Shown here: positions 32,601 through 44,400 of the stretch, piece after piece
Layout of the letters: each line of letters opens with the position of its first letter
How positions within the stretch are numbered: position 1 is the first letter of the stretch
Source: Motacilla alba alba
Lineage: Eukaryota; Chordata; Aves; Passeriformes; Motacillidae
DNA: 64,000 nt
NCBI RefSeq assembly: GCF_015832195.1
Contig: NC_052046.1
Span: forward strand, 34,934,911 to 34,998,910
Reading direction: 5' to 3'
Position numbers and translations under genes: made by a program
Notes under the pieces: model-generated
What the model was told of the DNA's origin: nothing
The model's database searches: none
The model's input: only the letters and a program-made list of their open reading frames with translations

Positions 32601-35600
32601 ATAATACCTTAAAGACCTATTAAGAGATTGAACAAAGAATAATTCAGAAGCCCTGGCATTAACAGTAGCTGGCACTGCGGTCCATGTGAAGACTTCAGGA
32701 GGACAGGGGAAAATGTGTGCTCCATGTTTGTCTGCACTAGCAACATCCACCTGCACTGGCATCTACACCTTTGGCATGTGCTGCAGAATGCCTTCCTTTC
32801 TGAGGCACCGAAGACAAAAGTTCTTCCTACTGTTTCAAGAGCAGCCTTAGAGCTCATGGGTCTTTGTTCTGGTCTGAGGCTGATTGTTTATCTGGCCCTG
32901 CATCAACCACAATCCAGCGTCAGTGGTGGGTAGCGTGCTAGTGCAGACAAGTGCTTATTAAAAATGCCTGCTGGTAAGGAAAGCTGGAATCAGGAAAGCT
33001 GGGGAATAGTAGAGGTGGGTAAGAGATAATATCCTTATTCAGAGGCTTGCAAATCATTATTCAAAACATAGTTGGAAGGCTGACAACATATGACCTTACC
33101 AACCTGTTCTCCCCACGCCCAGTTAAGTGACATATTTCAGTTTGAATACACATACTGTACATTTACTGGGATTATGAGAATAATTTCTACCAGAGCAGTC
33201 TGTATTTTTATGACACTGGTTACTAAAATAAATGCTAAATAATATCTTTATAAGTCTTCTGTAGAAAGTTCTTCTTTCTTGTACTGGACATGTAAAATAT
33301 CACCTCTATCTTCATGATTTCTGTGTGTAAGTTTCCATTCAAGTTTCACATCCAGGCCCTGAGACCCTGGTGTAAATAATGCCCAAGCAAGGAATTTCAA
33401 CAGTGTTTGTTTTATTGACTCATATGAAAAGTAGTTTTCAGGGGAAAAGGGAACTCCTTATCCTGATGTTTTTCTTCAAATAGGCAAGTAGGTCAAATTT
33501 GGTGTTTGTCAAACTGACAACATTTCATCATTCACATAATCCGGGCTTCATGTATTTTAATTAACTAAACCTCCTTCCCCTGTGTAATGTGAGGACAATG
33601 CATGCTTTCACTTGAAGCTTGCTAACTGGTTCTTTCTCCCTTAGCTTAAGCTATGTTAGCTACTGCCACTGCAATGGTTGTGTGTGCACCCTTGCCAAAA
33701 CCTGATGGTGCTGGAAATTTAGAAGTATTTTTAGTTTGTTCCGGTGGATGGTGAGAAGGGTATTTACTACCCCTTTTCCAATGGAAACGTGCTGTAAGGG
33801 AAAGGTAGGAGGTGCTGGCCATCGTAACCATTTCCCCACCACTTTTTCATCCTAGCTGCCACAAAAGCTGCCTGGTGCATGCACCCTGCATGATATTTGA
33901 GAACTCATGGCAGTCAGGCAAAGCCCTCAGGGACAGGACACCATACCTAATTTTAATTAGGGATGAAGAAAGGTCTGGGTAATTACAGACTTGTGAGCCT
34001 TACCTCAGCGCCTGGGAAGATTATGACATGGGTCCTCATGGAAAAATGTTAAGGCACGTGAAAAACAAGGAGGTGGTCTGAGACAGCCAGCACAGCTTCA
34101 GAAAGGGCAAATTGTGCCTGACCAAACTGGTTACCTTCTGTGATGGGGTGACTGCAAAAGTTGACAAGGCACAACTGAGAGATGACGTCTGTAAGGTGTT
34201 TGACACAGTTCCACATGACATTCTTATCTCCAAATTGGAGAGACATGGATTTGGTAGATGAACTATTGAGTGGATAAGGAATTGGCCAGAGAGTTGTGGT
34301 CAATGGTTCTGTGTCCAGGTGAAGGCCAGTGATAAGTGGTTTTCCTCAGGGCTCCGTCTTAGGACTGGTGCTCTTCAGTATCTTTATTAATGACACGGGC
34401 AGTAAGACCCAGGGCACCCTCAGCAAATCTGCAGATGGCACAAAGCTGAGCAGGGCAGCTGACACAGAAGAAGGAAGGGATGCCATCCGGGGGGACCTGG
34501 ACAAACCAGAGAAGTGGGCCCATCAGAATCTTGTGCCGTTCAGCAAGTGCAAGTGCAAGGAGCTGCACCTGGATCGAGGCAATTCCAAATGTGAGGATAG
34601 ACTGGGAGAAGGAGTCATTGAGAGCAGCCCTGAGGAGAAGGACTTGGGGGTTCTCATGGATGAAAAGTTGGCTATCAGGCAACAGTGTGCACTTGCAGCC
34701 CAGAGGGCCAATTGTATCCTGGGCTGCATCAGAAGAAGTGTGGCCAGCAGCTTGAGGGAGGAGATTATCCCCCTCTACTCTGCCCTTACTCTGTCCACCC
34801 GGAGTGCTGCATCCAGGTCTGCGATTCGCAGCACAAGACGGACACAGATCTGTTGGAGTGAGTGCAAAAGAGGGCCATAAAAATGATCAGAGGGCTATAG
34901 TACCTCTCGTGTGAAGACAGGCTGAGAGGGTTGGGAGCATGGAGAAGAGAAGGCTCCATGGAGACCTTATTGAGGTCTTTCAGTACATAAAGGGTGCTTA
35001 TGAAAAAGAGGGAGAGAGAGCTATTACAGGGCCAGGTAGTGTAAAAAGGCATACTGAATTTAAACTTAAAGAGGGCAGGTTTAGATTATATATCAGGAAG
35101 AAATTCTTCACTGAGAGGGTGATGAGATGCTGGAACAGGTTGCCCAGAGAAACTGTTGGTGCTCCAACCCTGGAGTAAGGGCAGGTTGAAGAAGGCTTGA
35201 GCAATCCGTTCTGAAAGGTGTCCCAGGCCACAGTGGGGGGCATTGGAATTAGATGTTTAGGATGAGAGGACACTATCTGAACCTGCATCAGGGGAAATTT
35301 AGGTTGGACATGAGAGAGAATTTCTTCAAAACCCAGGGAGGTGGTGAAGGTATTTCAGGAAAGACTGAATGTGGCTCTTAGTACCAAGGTCTAGTTGTCA
35401 AGATGGCTCTAGGACACAGAGTGGACTCGATGGTCTCAGAGGTCTTTTCCAACCTGATTGATTCAGTGAATCTGTGATCATCGACGTCCCTTCCAACCCA
35501 GACCGTTGTACGACTCAGTGATTCAGTCACACGGGTACCACGGGGGGTGATCAGCGGCAGGGGCTGAGCGGGAAAGCACCCAATACTGCCGGCCGCCGGG

Positions 35601-38600
35601 ACGGGCGGCATTTCCGGTGCCGCTTGGCCAAAGAAAAGCACCAAAACAATAGCAGAGCGATAGCCAGCGTCCCGCGGGGAGCTGCGCGGCGGGGGCGGCT
35701 GGACAGCTCCTCTGTGCGGCTGCTGCCGCGGGCGCGGCCGCCCCGCCCCGCCCGCGCTGCCCCGCGCCCGCCCGCCCGCCCGCCCGCTCGCCATTTTGCG
35801 CCGGGGGCCGCCGCGGGCGCTGCACAGTCCGTGTCCCGGCCGCCCGCCCGGGCTGACGGCGCCCCGGCGCAGGAGGAGGAGGAGGGGGAGGAAGAGGCGC
35901 AGGGATGGAGAGCGATCGGCCGGAGAGCCCGGTGAGCGCGGGGGGAACCGGCGGGGCGCGGCCGCCGGGGCGGGGCGCGTCGTTCCTCTTCTTGCGCTGC
36001 GGGGGGCTGTAGGGTGTGTGCCTGTCTGTCTGTCTGTCTGTCAGTCCGCAGTCAGTCCGTCAGCCCCCCCCGCGGTGTGCGCCGACAGGTTCGTCCTTGC
36101 GCGGCTGTCGGCGCAGCCGGGACGGCGGGCAGGGCTCGCAGGGAGCTCCGACGGGCGGTGCGCGGAGGGGAAGCGCTCCCGGAGGGCGCCGGGCGGAGCG
36201 GGCACTGCGCTGCCGCTGCCGCTGCCGCTGCCTGCGCCCGCCCGACACCCGCTGCTTGGCGGGGCGCGCTGCCACGGGCGGCCGCGGGGGTCGCGGAATT
36301 ACTGAAGAGCCGCACCGATCCACAGGCGGCTCTTTGTGCGACAGATAAAAGACGGAAATAAACATATAAATAAATAAATAAATGATGTTCCTGACTCGGA
36401 ACTATTATCCTAATGAAGTCAAGACAGTTTCAGCCCTTAAACGTGAATTACACGTCAGGAAAGCCTGTTGTTTAACCAGTCTGACACTTAATTTCGCTTT
36501 TTTTTTTTTTTCCTTCTCCCTCTTCGTAAGCCAGCGAGCAAGCTAAACATATGGACTCCTATTGTTAAGAAGTATGGTTGCGTTCGGTTGCATTTCAGTA
36601 GGTCCTTGAGTGGAATTAAGACTACTCCCCTGCTTTCCTCCCCTGCAATGCAGACATGACCTAAAGATGAACTGAGTTTGCCTAGTGGCAATGTTCACTT
36701 CAGTTGAAATGAATGCTGTCAGTGCTTTCATAAATGTTAATTGATATTTGTTTTAGCCAAAGAAGTGCCTCAAACCAGATAAAATTGTGTGTATTTGTTC
36801 TGCAGACCTGGGGTTTGGTGACATAGAGCAGTGCCATAAGTCTTGGTGGCTCATGTTTTCCTGCACTTAGACTTGTTTCTCCCTCTTTCTATCATGAAGG
36901 TTGCCATTAAGGGTATTGAAAGAGAGCTTATCTGCCCAGCATGCAAGGAATTGTTTACCCATCCACTGATCCTCCCCTGCCAGCACAATGTCTGTCACAA
37001 ATGTGTGAAAGAAATACTTTTTGCATTTGAAGACTCCTTTGCTGATGGAGGCTCTGAATCCTCTAATCAGAGCAGTCCTCGAATTAGATTCTCTGCTTCT
37101 AGCATGGACAGAATCGACAGGATGAATAGATCAGGTATGTATCAGAAATTGTGCATGTTTTCCTGGTTTTATTATTAGACTGGCTTGAGCTGAATGGTGT
37201 CTGCATTGGTAAAATGTCTTCCTGGTACTCCTGATGCGATTATAGAGATAACTTAGGGATAGTGCTACTTTTGTTAATTATGTGTCAAGAACAATAGGAA
37301 TATTTTTGAGGACAATGCATTCTGTTCCATCTACAATAGATTCATCTTTGTGGCATTCTATAAATCTTTATAACCATTGTGTTTGTTTATTTCTGTATTT
37401 CAGTTACATGGCGATGTAGTAGCATCATGTCCAGTAGCATGGAGGTGTAGGTTTTGGCGATTTCATTGCCTGCCGTGGTTTGCTCTGGTTTCAGCCAGCC
37501 CCAATGCAGTAGTTCTGACTTCCTTCTGAGCCTGTGTAGACTTTGCAAGCTAGTTTTGTCCTGCCCACTTCATTATGCATACAGAAAATAATTTTCCATT
37601 GGTTATGATTATTGCACAGTTGCAGATTTGAAGGGCAGATGACTGGAAGCAGACAGCCCTAACAGCCTCCTTCATTGTGGTCTGCTTGAAGATTTAAGGA
37701 GTGCTTAGCTTTAGGACTCCTCTTGCTCTTTGTGGTATCCTGCTAGAAAGATTCTTGCAGTCTTTGTAATCTATGGATGAGTTGGTCTGCTCTCCGACAG
37801 ATGCACTGAAAGAGCCATGTGCATGCTTTACTTCTTGAAAGATATCTGATCTTGGCTTTCAGGTTTTTTTCTGACATAATTATCCACTTTAAAACCGCAC
37901 TCCTCTGTGCTTATGAGGAGTTACCAACAAGACAAACCCTAAAGCTTTATCTTGTATTTCCTGTTACTAAAGTTCATCCTTCCCAGTTTTCGCAGATCAA
38001 ATGTACAATTTTACCAGCTTCTTTTAAACAACTATTTAGTACTGTTTAGTACTGAATTGTTAGTACTGGTACTCTTTCAAATCAGTTTGTTAAGCAAAAA
38101 GCCAATAGTTCTTGGTACTTCTGCCACCAGCACCCTGACCTGAGATACATGTACACAAGTTGTTGCAGGAGCTGTAAATCTTTAAATCCAGTGTGGTCTG
38201 CCACCATCTCAGCAAACTGATGGGAATATATCTTCTCATCTGACCTGCTAACAGAGAGGTGATGGCTTTCCTAAGATGGCTTTCCTAAAGACCTGTTTGA
38301 TGAGTAGCAAGAGAGGGTTGAGATTTGGAGATAATGAGCTTGCCCCCTCTTACCTCAAAGAGCGTTGGGCAGATGCACATCCCAGGAAAACTATCATCTC
38401 AGACAGTTCAAATTTACAGAATGAAAAGCATATGGAAATTGAAGCATTAAAGAATAGATGTTTAAATTCAGATTATACTACTGCCTTTGCTTCTAATGTT
38501 ACAGGCATTATAGCTCCATTGCTATATTGAGTGTGAGATTTGCTCTCAGACCAGTTTGGTACCATCATTGGTCGCCAGCTTGCAATTTACATTTGCATAA

Positions 38601-41371
38601 TTGTTGTCTTGCATCTGAAGTACTCATACTGTGCATTGCCTTGCTAAATTGGCTTTGCGATCGGTAGGGGAATTTGCAAGAAAACAGCTTCATAAGAGAG
38701 ACAATGCAAGGAAAACATCCAAAGTGGGGTCTCACATGCATAACAAAAATCCATTAGAACTTCTGGGAGGCTTGTGCAGGGCATGTCATTGTCAAGATCT
38801 TAGTGTCACATTTCAAAATGCATATGACACCTTATTCCCACTATGGTTCCCCCCCCTCACACCCCCCCTCCCCACTTAAAGAATCCCTGATGTCTCTGGA
38901 AGGAATATAATCTATTTTAAATGGGTTGGCATTTAAATTCTTGGTATACCAGAAGGAACTGGTCTGTATTTGGTCATGTTCTGTATTTGTTGTGCACACA
39001 CAGCTTGCATATACAAGTACAATTTATCTTAATGTAAAAACGACAGAACTCATGGAAATGGAGTGTATGTGCTGCTTAAAAACCGGTGTGCTGGTTTAAA
39101 AATACTCCTCTGTTTGTATTGTATTTAAAATAATTTTAATTAGCAAAGTCTTGCTGCATATAACATGAAAATGAAGGCTATTTCTTATTGCTGTTCAATT
39201 ATCTCTAATGTTACTGTAATTACAGTGTTGGTGCAATTAAAGCGTGTAATGTGGTTATGTTGACACTCGTGTGAATGTTTGAAATATCTTTCCCTGTGCC
39301 CCTTACCCCCTCCCCGCCCAGTGCCTTCTTTCTCCCTTTTCCTGTTCTGCTTAAATCTTACTGTTGTTTGATATGCTAGGAAATTAAACATTCTTGCCTT
39401 TCAACCCTGCAGGAGTTAAACAGCCACAGGAGAGAAAAGAGTTGGTGCTTTTCATTTGAACCATTGTAAACCAATGGCATATCTCATTTTTTGATGTCTA
39501 AACAGCTCTCTGTTCATTGTTCGCAGCCTCACAGAGGAGGTCTTTTGGGTGCAGAGGTAGAAATGCTTCACTTCTTGTGTTGGCTAGAGATAGTCTAGCA
39601 TTTAGATCTTGAGTTAAATATTGTCAATTAGCATATAGCTTCTTGTCAGTGGTCAAGTCCACAAAAATTCTTTTGCAGTGAGCAAAGGTACAGCAAAGAA
39701 GTTCTAAAAGGACAGCTTTTCATTCTGTGCAAGACTGATTTAAAGGTCAACTGGACTGGAGTTCAGTTAAGGATTGGATTGTATTTTTTTCCTTGTGTGT
39801 ATATGACTGAATATACATTGGTGGGTACAAAAATGCACACAGAACCCCAGCAATCACCACACTGCCTCCTCCATCCCCTGCTTTTTAATTTTCAGGAGTT
39901 TAAATGCTCAAGTTTCAGTGAAACTGTCTTACTGGTAATGAAGTGTGATTATTGGATTGCTCTTCCTAATGTTTACAGGTCGTGTTCGGCTATCACTCCT
40001 AAATGGAATGTAATATTGGCTCATTATTATGTTTAAGCCTGCTTAATTTGATGAAGAACAGATTGAAATTTGCACCATGTTGATATGAGTAGGCAGCTAT
40101 GAATCTCACAGTTTATCACAGCACATGAATATGTGAGGAAAATGAAACATTTCACACTTAAACTTGTAGTATTTGGTGTGTCTAATGACACAATCAGATT
40201 GAAAGATAGTCAGTCTTTTAATTACGTCTACTTTCAGCTTCATATGAACAGCTCAGCTACTGTGTGCACTTTTTTTAATACTGATTACATTTTTTTAATG
40301 TAATTGTTGGTAAAAAATGGGAGAAAAAGTCCCCAAATTCCTTGCAGCCACAGTATTGGCAGACACATGAGTAATCCATAGAATATGGTGTCCTTCAAGA
40401 AAGATGTGAACTGAGCTAAACACAAATCTGAATTTCACACTCAGTGGAGGACAAAGCAGCTGATCGAAAGAGGAAGTTTAAATTGCCTCAGTTGAAGGCT
40501 GAAAGTGTCATTAAACAGAGATACCATATAATACCATCAGACATCTTGGAAAGCTGTCCGTGTCTGCTCTTTTTGCAGAAAGCTCTTTTGATTGTGAAAG
40601 ACTAAAGTATCTGAAAGTAACATTTTAGCTCTGCTGGCTTCTCTTAGGAGGCCTCTCCCCTCTCCCCTTTCCCTCCCTCTTTGTCTCCCACTTCTCTCTT
40701 TACCCCTTCTCCTTGCTATCCCTATCCCCGTTTTTCCCTTCCCTTTTTCCTTCCCCCTAAAAGCCCATCCGAAAACATTAACTGAGTTATGGGGTGGCAT
40801 ATACATTTCCATTTAAAAAAAAACCCAACCTTGCAAGAGAATCCAGTTGACTTTTAAATCTTTTTTTATTAGACTTTCACACATTTAATGTCCATGTCTT
40901 CCACAACCATAGAATTCTGGTAATACTGTTTACTTGAAAAACACGGCTTTAAGATGTCTTATCCCTTTGCAAACCATTCACTGCAGCTTGGACTTTTCAA
41001 CATTTTAAGTGTTGGTACCTCCCCTTGGGAAGATGACATTTAAACATTGTCTTTAAAGGACATACTTAAAATTGCTTTTTGACTTGAGTCTTTGCAATCT
41101 GTATGGTAATATTTGTGAGCCTGAGTGTATGTTGTGAATTTTTTTTTTTGTAACTGATTGAGCAACTTATTGCAAGTGGAGCAATCAGTTTACAAATCAC
41201 AGTGGAAAATTTTGTATGATGATTTCTAGTATTTCACAAAATACATATTTGCTTGTTGTAAACTGAATTCACAAAGTGTAAAAGAGAATGTGGTAGGAGC
41301 TAAGTTTCTCTGAGCTGCACGTCTAAATATGTCTACAAAATCCAAAGGGACTTTTGCTCTGTTTTTTTTTT

Positions 41372-41409
<38 letters not shown>

Positions 41410-44400
41410 TGTGCTTTTTTTTGTTTGGATCTTTTAAAATATAACCAGAATTTAGTTTCAGCAAGTTGGACACAATAAAGATAGGAAAGACAATGTCCAA
41501 AGTAATTCATCACTTCATCAGTGCTTTCTTCTTAAAATATGAGTGTAGAAATCCTTTAATGAGAAAGCAAACTAGAGTGTTAGTATTTCAACGCTCACTA
41601 GGGAAAAAGAAGATGCATCTCCTTATTTTTGAGTATTGGCAAATATATTGAGAAGTGGCAAATATATTGAGAAGTGGCAGAACATGCCAGGCAGCTTAGT
41701 AAATAAATTTCCAGGATTTAAAACAGGAAAAAACCCCAACCTAAAGTCTTAGAGTGCAGTCAATGAAAAGGGATGAGACATCTGAAGGTGTGCAGGACTT
41801 CCTTGATACTGGATTGCTTTCTGTAAAGAATGTCACCAGTCTTTGCAGAGCATGGCTCATGATGACAGTCTCATTTCGGTCCACCACAGGCAGAATGAAA
41901 GGCCTCCATTGGGATGGATAAGAATTTCAGATTGTATTTTTAAACTTGACCACTGCACCATGTTTTTTTTTTCCTTGTTATCTTGCTTTGTCATTGTTCG
42001 CTCTCTGCTCTAGCATACTACTTGTAGGCAGTCACAATATGTCCCACACTGTATGATTATTTTCTTAGTTTCAGCAAATGTGTGTATTCTAGATCACTTT
42101 TTGTAGCTGTTGTCTGCATGGCACTGCATGTGAAGTCATCCTTTTGTCTAGGACATTGTAGAAGTCTGTATAGAAGATTTTTCTGTGTTCCTGTGTGCAG
42201 TGCTAGCTTGGAGCATACACTGAAAATACAGTTTGTGTTTCACTGTTGTTGCTGTGCCTTGCATGTGTGTGTTGCTGTGTATGCCAAGTTATAGGTACTG
42301 CAGAATGTGCAGTAATTAATTCATTTCAAGTAAATATGAAAAAAAAGTGAAATCAGGCAACAATCTCTGCTCCTCTAGGTAGAGTGTTGCATACCTGCGC
42401 CTGTTCTGTAAATGCAGCCTAGTTGTTCTGCTCAGAACTTACAGAAAAGCATGGGACCAAGCTAGGTGGGAGACTGTCAGTGCATGCACACTTATCCATG
42501 GGTGGGTGACTTCTTAGCTGACAGTCATGCATAACTACCATGGGTTAAATTTCAAAGATATTTAAAGGAACTATTCCTCATAGGAATGTTGCTTTGGTGT
42601 TTTATTTGAGGAGACTGGAAAGGGCATGATAGGAATGGAGGTTTTGAATTGTTAGGTGAAGGAGCAACAGGAGAGCAGCTCAAGGCAAATGTATGCGTAG
42701 CATCACAGGACACTTCAGAAAGAAAAAAAGCATTAGCAATTTTGATGGGAAAATACCAATTAAATACAGAGAAGAACAAATTTCCCTTTCTGAAGAAGGG
42801 CCAATTTCAACACTAAGAATTCAGTTTTAAGTCATACCTCCATTTACAAATTGGTTAGTGTCCTGGTTTCAGCTGAAATAGAGCTAATTATATACTGGAG
42901 TATATGTTGGAGGGATAAAAAAACCAAAACAATAGTAATACAAAAGACAGAGGAATAAAATCCAAGAAAAACAAGTGATGCACAATACAATTGTTCACCC
43001 AGTGCCCACCCTGTCACATCTGACTGCCCCTAGTTTATGTCATGTCCAGGACATGTTATGGTTTGGAATATCCCTTTGGCTGTTTGGGTCAGCTGTCCTG
43101 GCTGTTTTCCCTCCCAGTTTTTCATGCACCTGGTCTCTGGTGAAGCATGGAAAATTGGAAAGTTCTGGATTCAGGGTAAGCACTATTTAGCAACAGCTAA
43201 AACATTAGTGTGTAATAACCTCATACTGAATCCAAACCACTGCACTGTACCAGCTACTAAGAAAATGATCTCTAACCCAGATGAAATCAGGACAGTTAGT
43301 TATACCAATATGCAGTGCTCTCAAAGAGATCTTAAAGCAATACACCAGCACTACAGAATACAGGGTTTTTTGGTTTCTTTGTAAGGGGAAGCTGAGAGAA
43401 TACAAGTTAAGCCTAAAGACTGGCTTAGCCTGCTTTTGAAATACATAAAGGATTCTTTCTGGTAGTTGCAGCCTGTGGGTTCATGAGCGAGACAGGATGG
43501 ACTCCTGATTTGATAACATCAGGAATATTACCTTGTGAATAACCTCTGAGTCTGTGTGAGCCATCTCCTTACAGACTCAAAAGGCTTCTTAAGTTAGTGG
43601 CTTTTCTTGAGTCCGTGATTTTACTTTGGAGAGAGGGGGAAATTTGTGTGTAGCTGTTTGGGAGGAGTGCAGCTTCTCTGCAGCTCCCCCTTTAGAAATT
43701 AATAGAGGTAGATGTATGCTGTTTAACATCCCTGTGGAGATCTGTGGTTCCTCAGTTCAGGGTAGAGTAACTTGAAGATATAAGTACCTCAGATTCCCCT
43801 TTGGTGTGTAGAGCTTATTTAGCAGTCCTCCTTTATCGAGGCCTTTCAGGAGGGGACAAGTGAGCCTCAGCATTTTTTGACTAAATTATTTGGCTGAGAT
43901 GATGTTGCTGTTGAGTAAGAAATGTCAGAGGCTCACCAGAAGGCTGATTTGCACAGCACAGCAGCTTTACTTTGGATCCTCCTTTCCATACATTGTTCCA
44001 ATACAGACAGACCTGATTGGTCAATAATCAACACATTTCACCTGACTGGCTAATTGTAACAAAATGCCTTTCTTATATACAATCTTTGAGAAAATCAAGA
44101 AAACAGAGAGTAGGAAAGCAACACCTGCAGGTTTTTTATAATAATAAGCTATCATTGTTAATCTTCAACTCCCTGAAGTCTCACAAGCCAATTATGGGAA
44201 AACTTACCTAGTTTTCTTGCTCTCTGACCAGACTGTCACGTCCACAAGATATCACACTGTTCCCTCGTTTTCCTGGGGTTTTTTTGTGATGCCTCTTGGG
44301 ATGAGTAAAGTAAGTTTGAACTCAGCCAAAGCAAATTTCAGGGAGCTCAAGGTTGGCTATGTGTTTCTGTTGCTCTGGGAGTAAGCATCTTTCACTTCAA

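Larger units (their letters stand above)
26248..35904. other. First intron of the 1a TRIM36 transcript
   Basis: Apart from the LTR at 29253-29919, the CR1 cluster at 33960-35526 and a pyrimidine-rich tract at 26919-27046, no known element or exon was seen. The open frames are short and show no conserved blocks. Confidence 0.5.
35530..36300 (+). promoter_or_regulatory. Strong CpG island and promoter around exon 1b of TRIM36
   Basis: This is the densest CpG stretch in the window. It has tandem CCCGCCCG units at 35755-35788, GC boxes, a YY1-type element and a short TCTG run near 36022-36044. It begins right after a CR1 3' end and contains exon 1b. No TATA box is seen, as usual for island promoters. 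Confidence 0.75.

Noticed and set aside
34329..34880. 183-aa open frame with reverse-transcriptase-like start
   Set aside because: Part of the CR1 reverse transcriptase; not a host gene and not intact.
35378..36365. Several overlapping 100-170 aa open frames on both strands
   Set aside because: They are Pro/Arg/Ala-rich frames produced by the GC-rich island; only the nine codons of exon 1b have a supporting splice donor and phase.
36894..36899. In-frame ATG just before TRIM36 exon 2 (ATGAAG)
   Set aside because: It overlaps the splice acceptor and is intronic in both transcript models; mammalian homology continues upstream through exon 1a.
40537..40812. Arg/Gly/Glu-rich antisense frame
   Set aside because: It is a translation of the polypyrimidine tract, low complexity only.
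41362..41408. T run considered as the tail of a minus-strand processed pseudogene
   Set aside because: The sequence to its right shows no gene or SINE similarity and no flanking target duplication.
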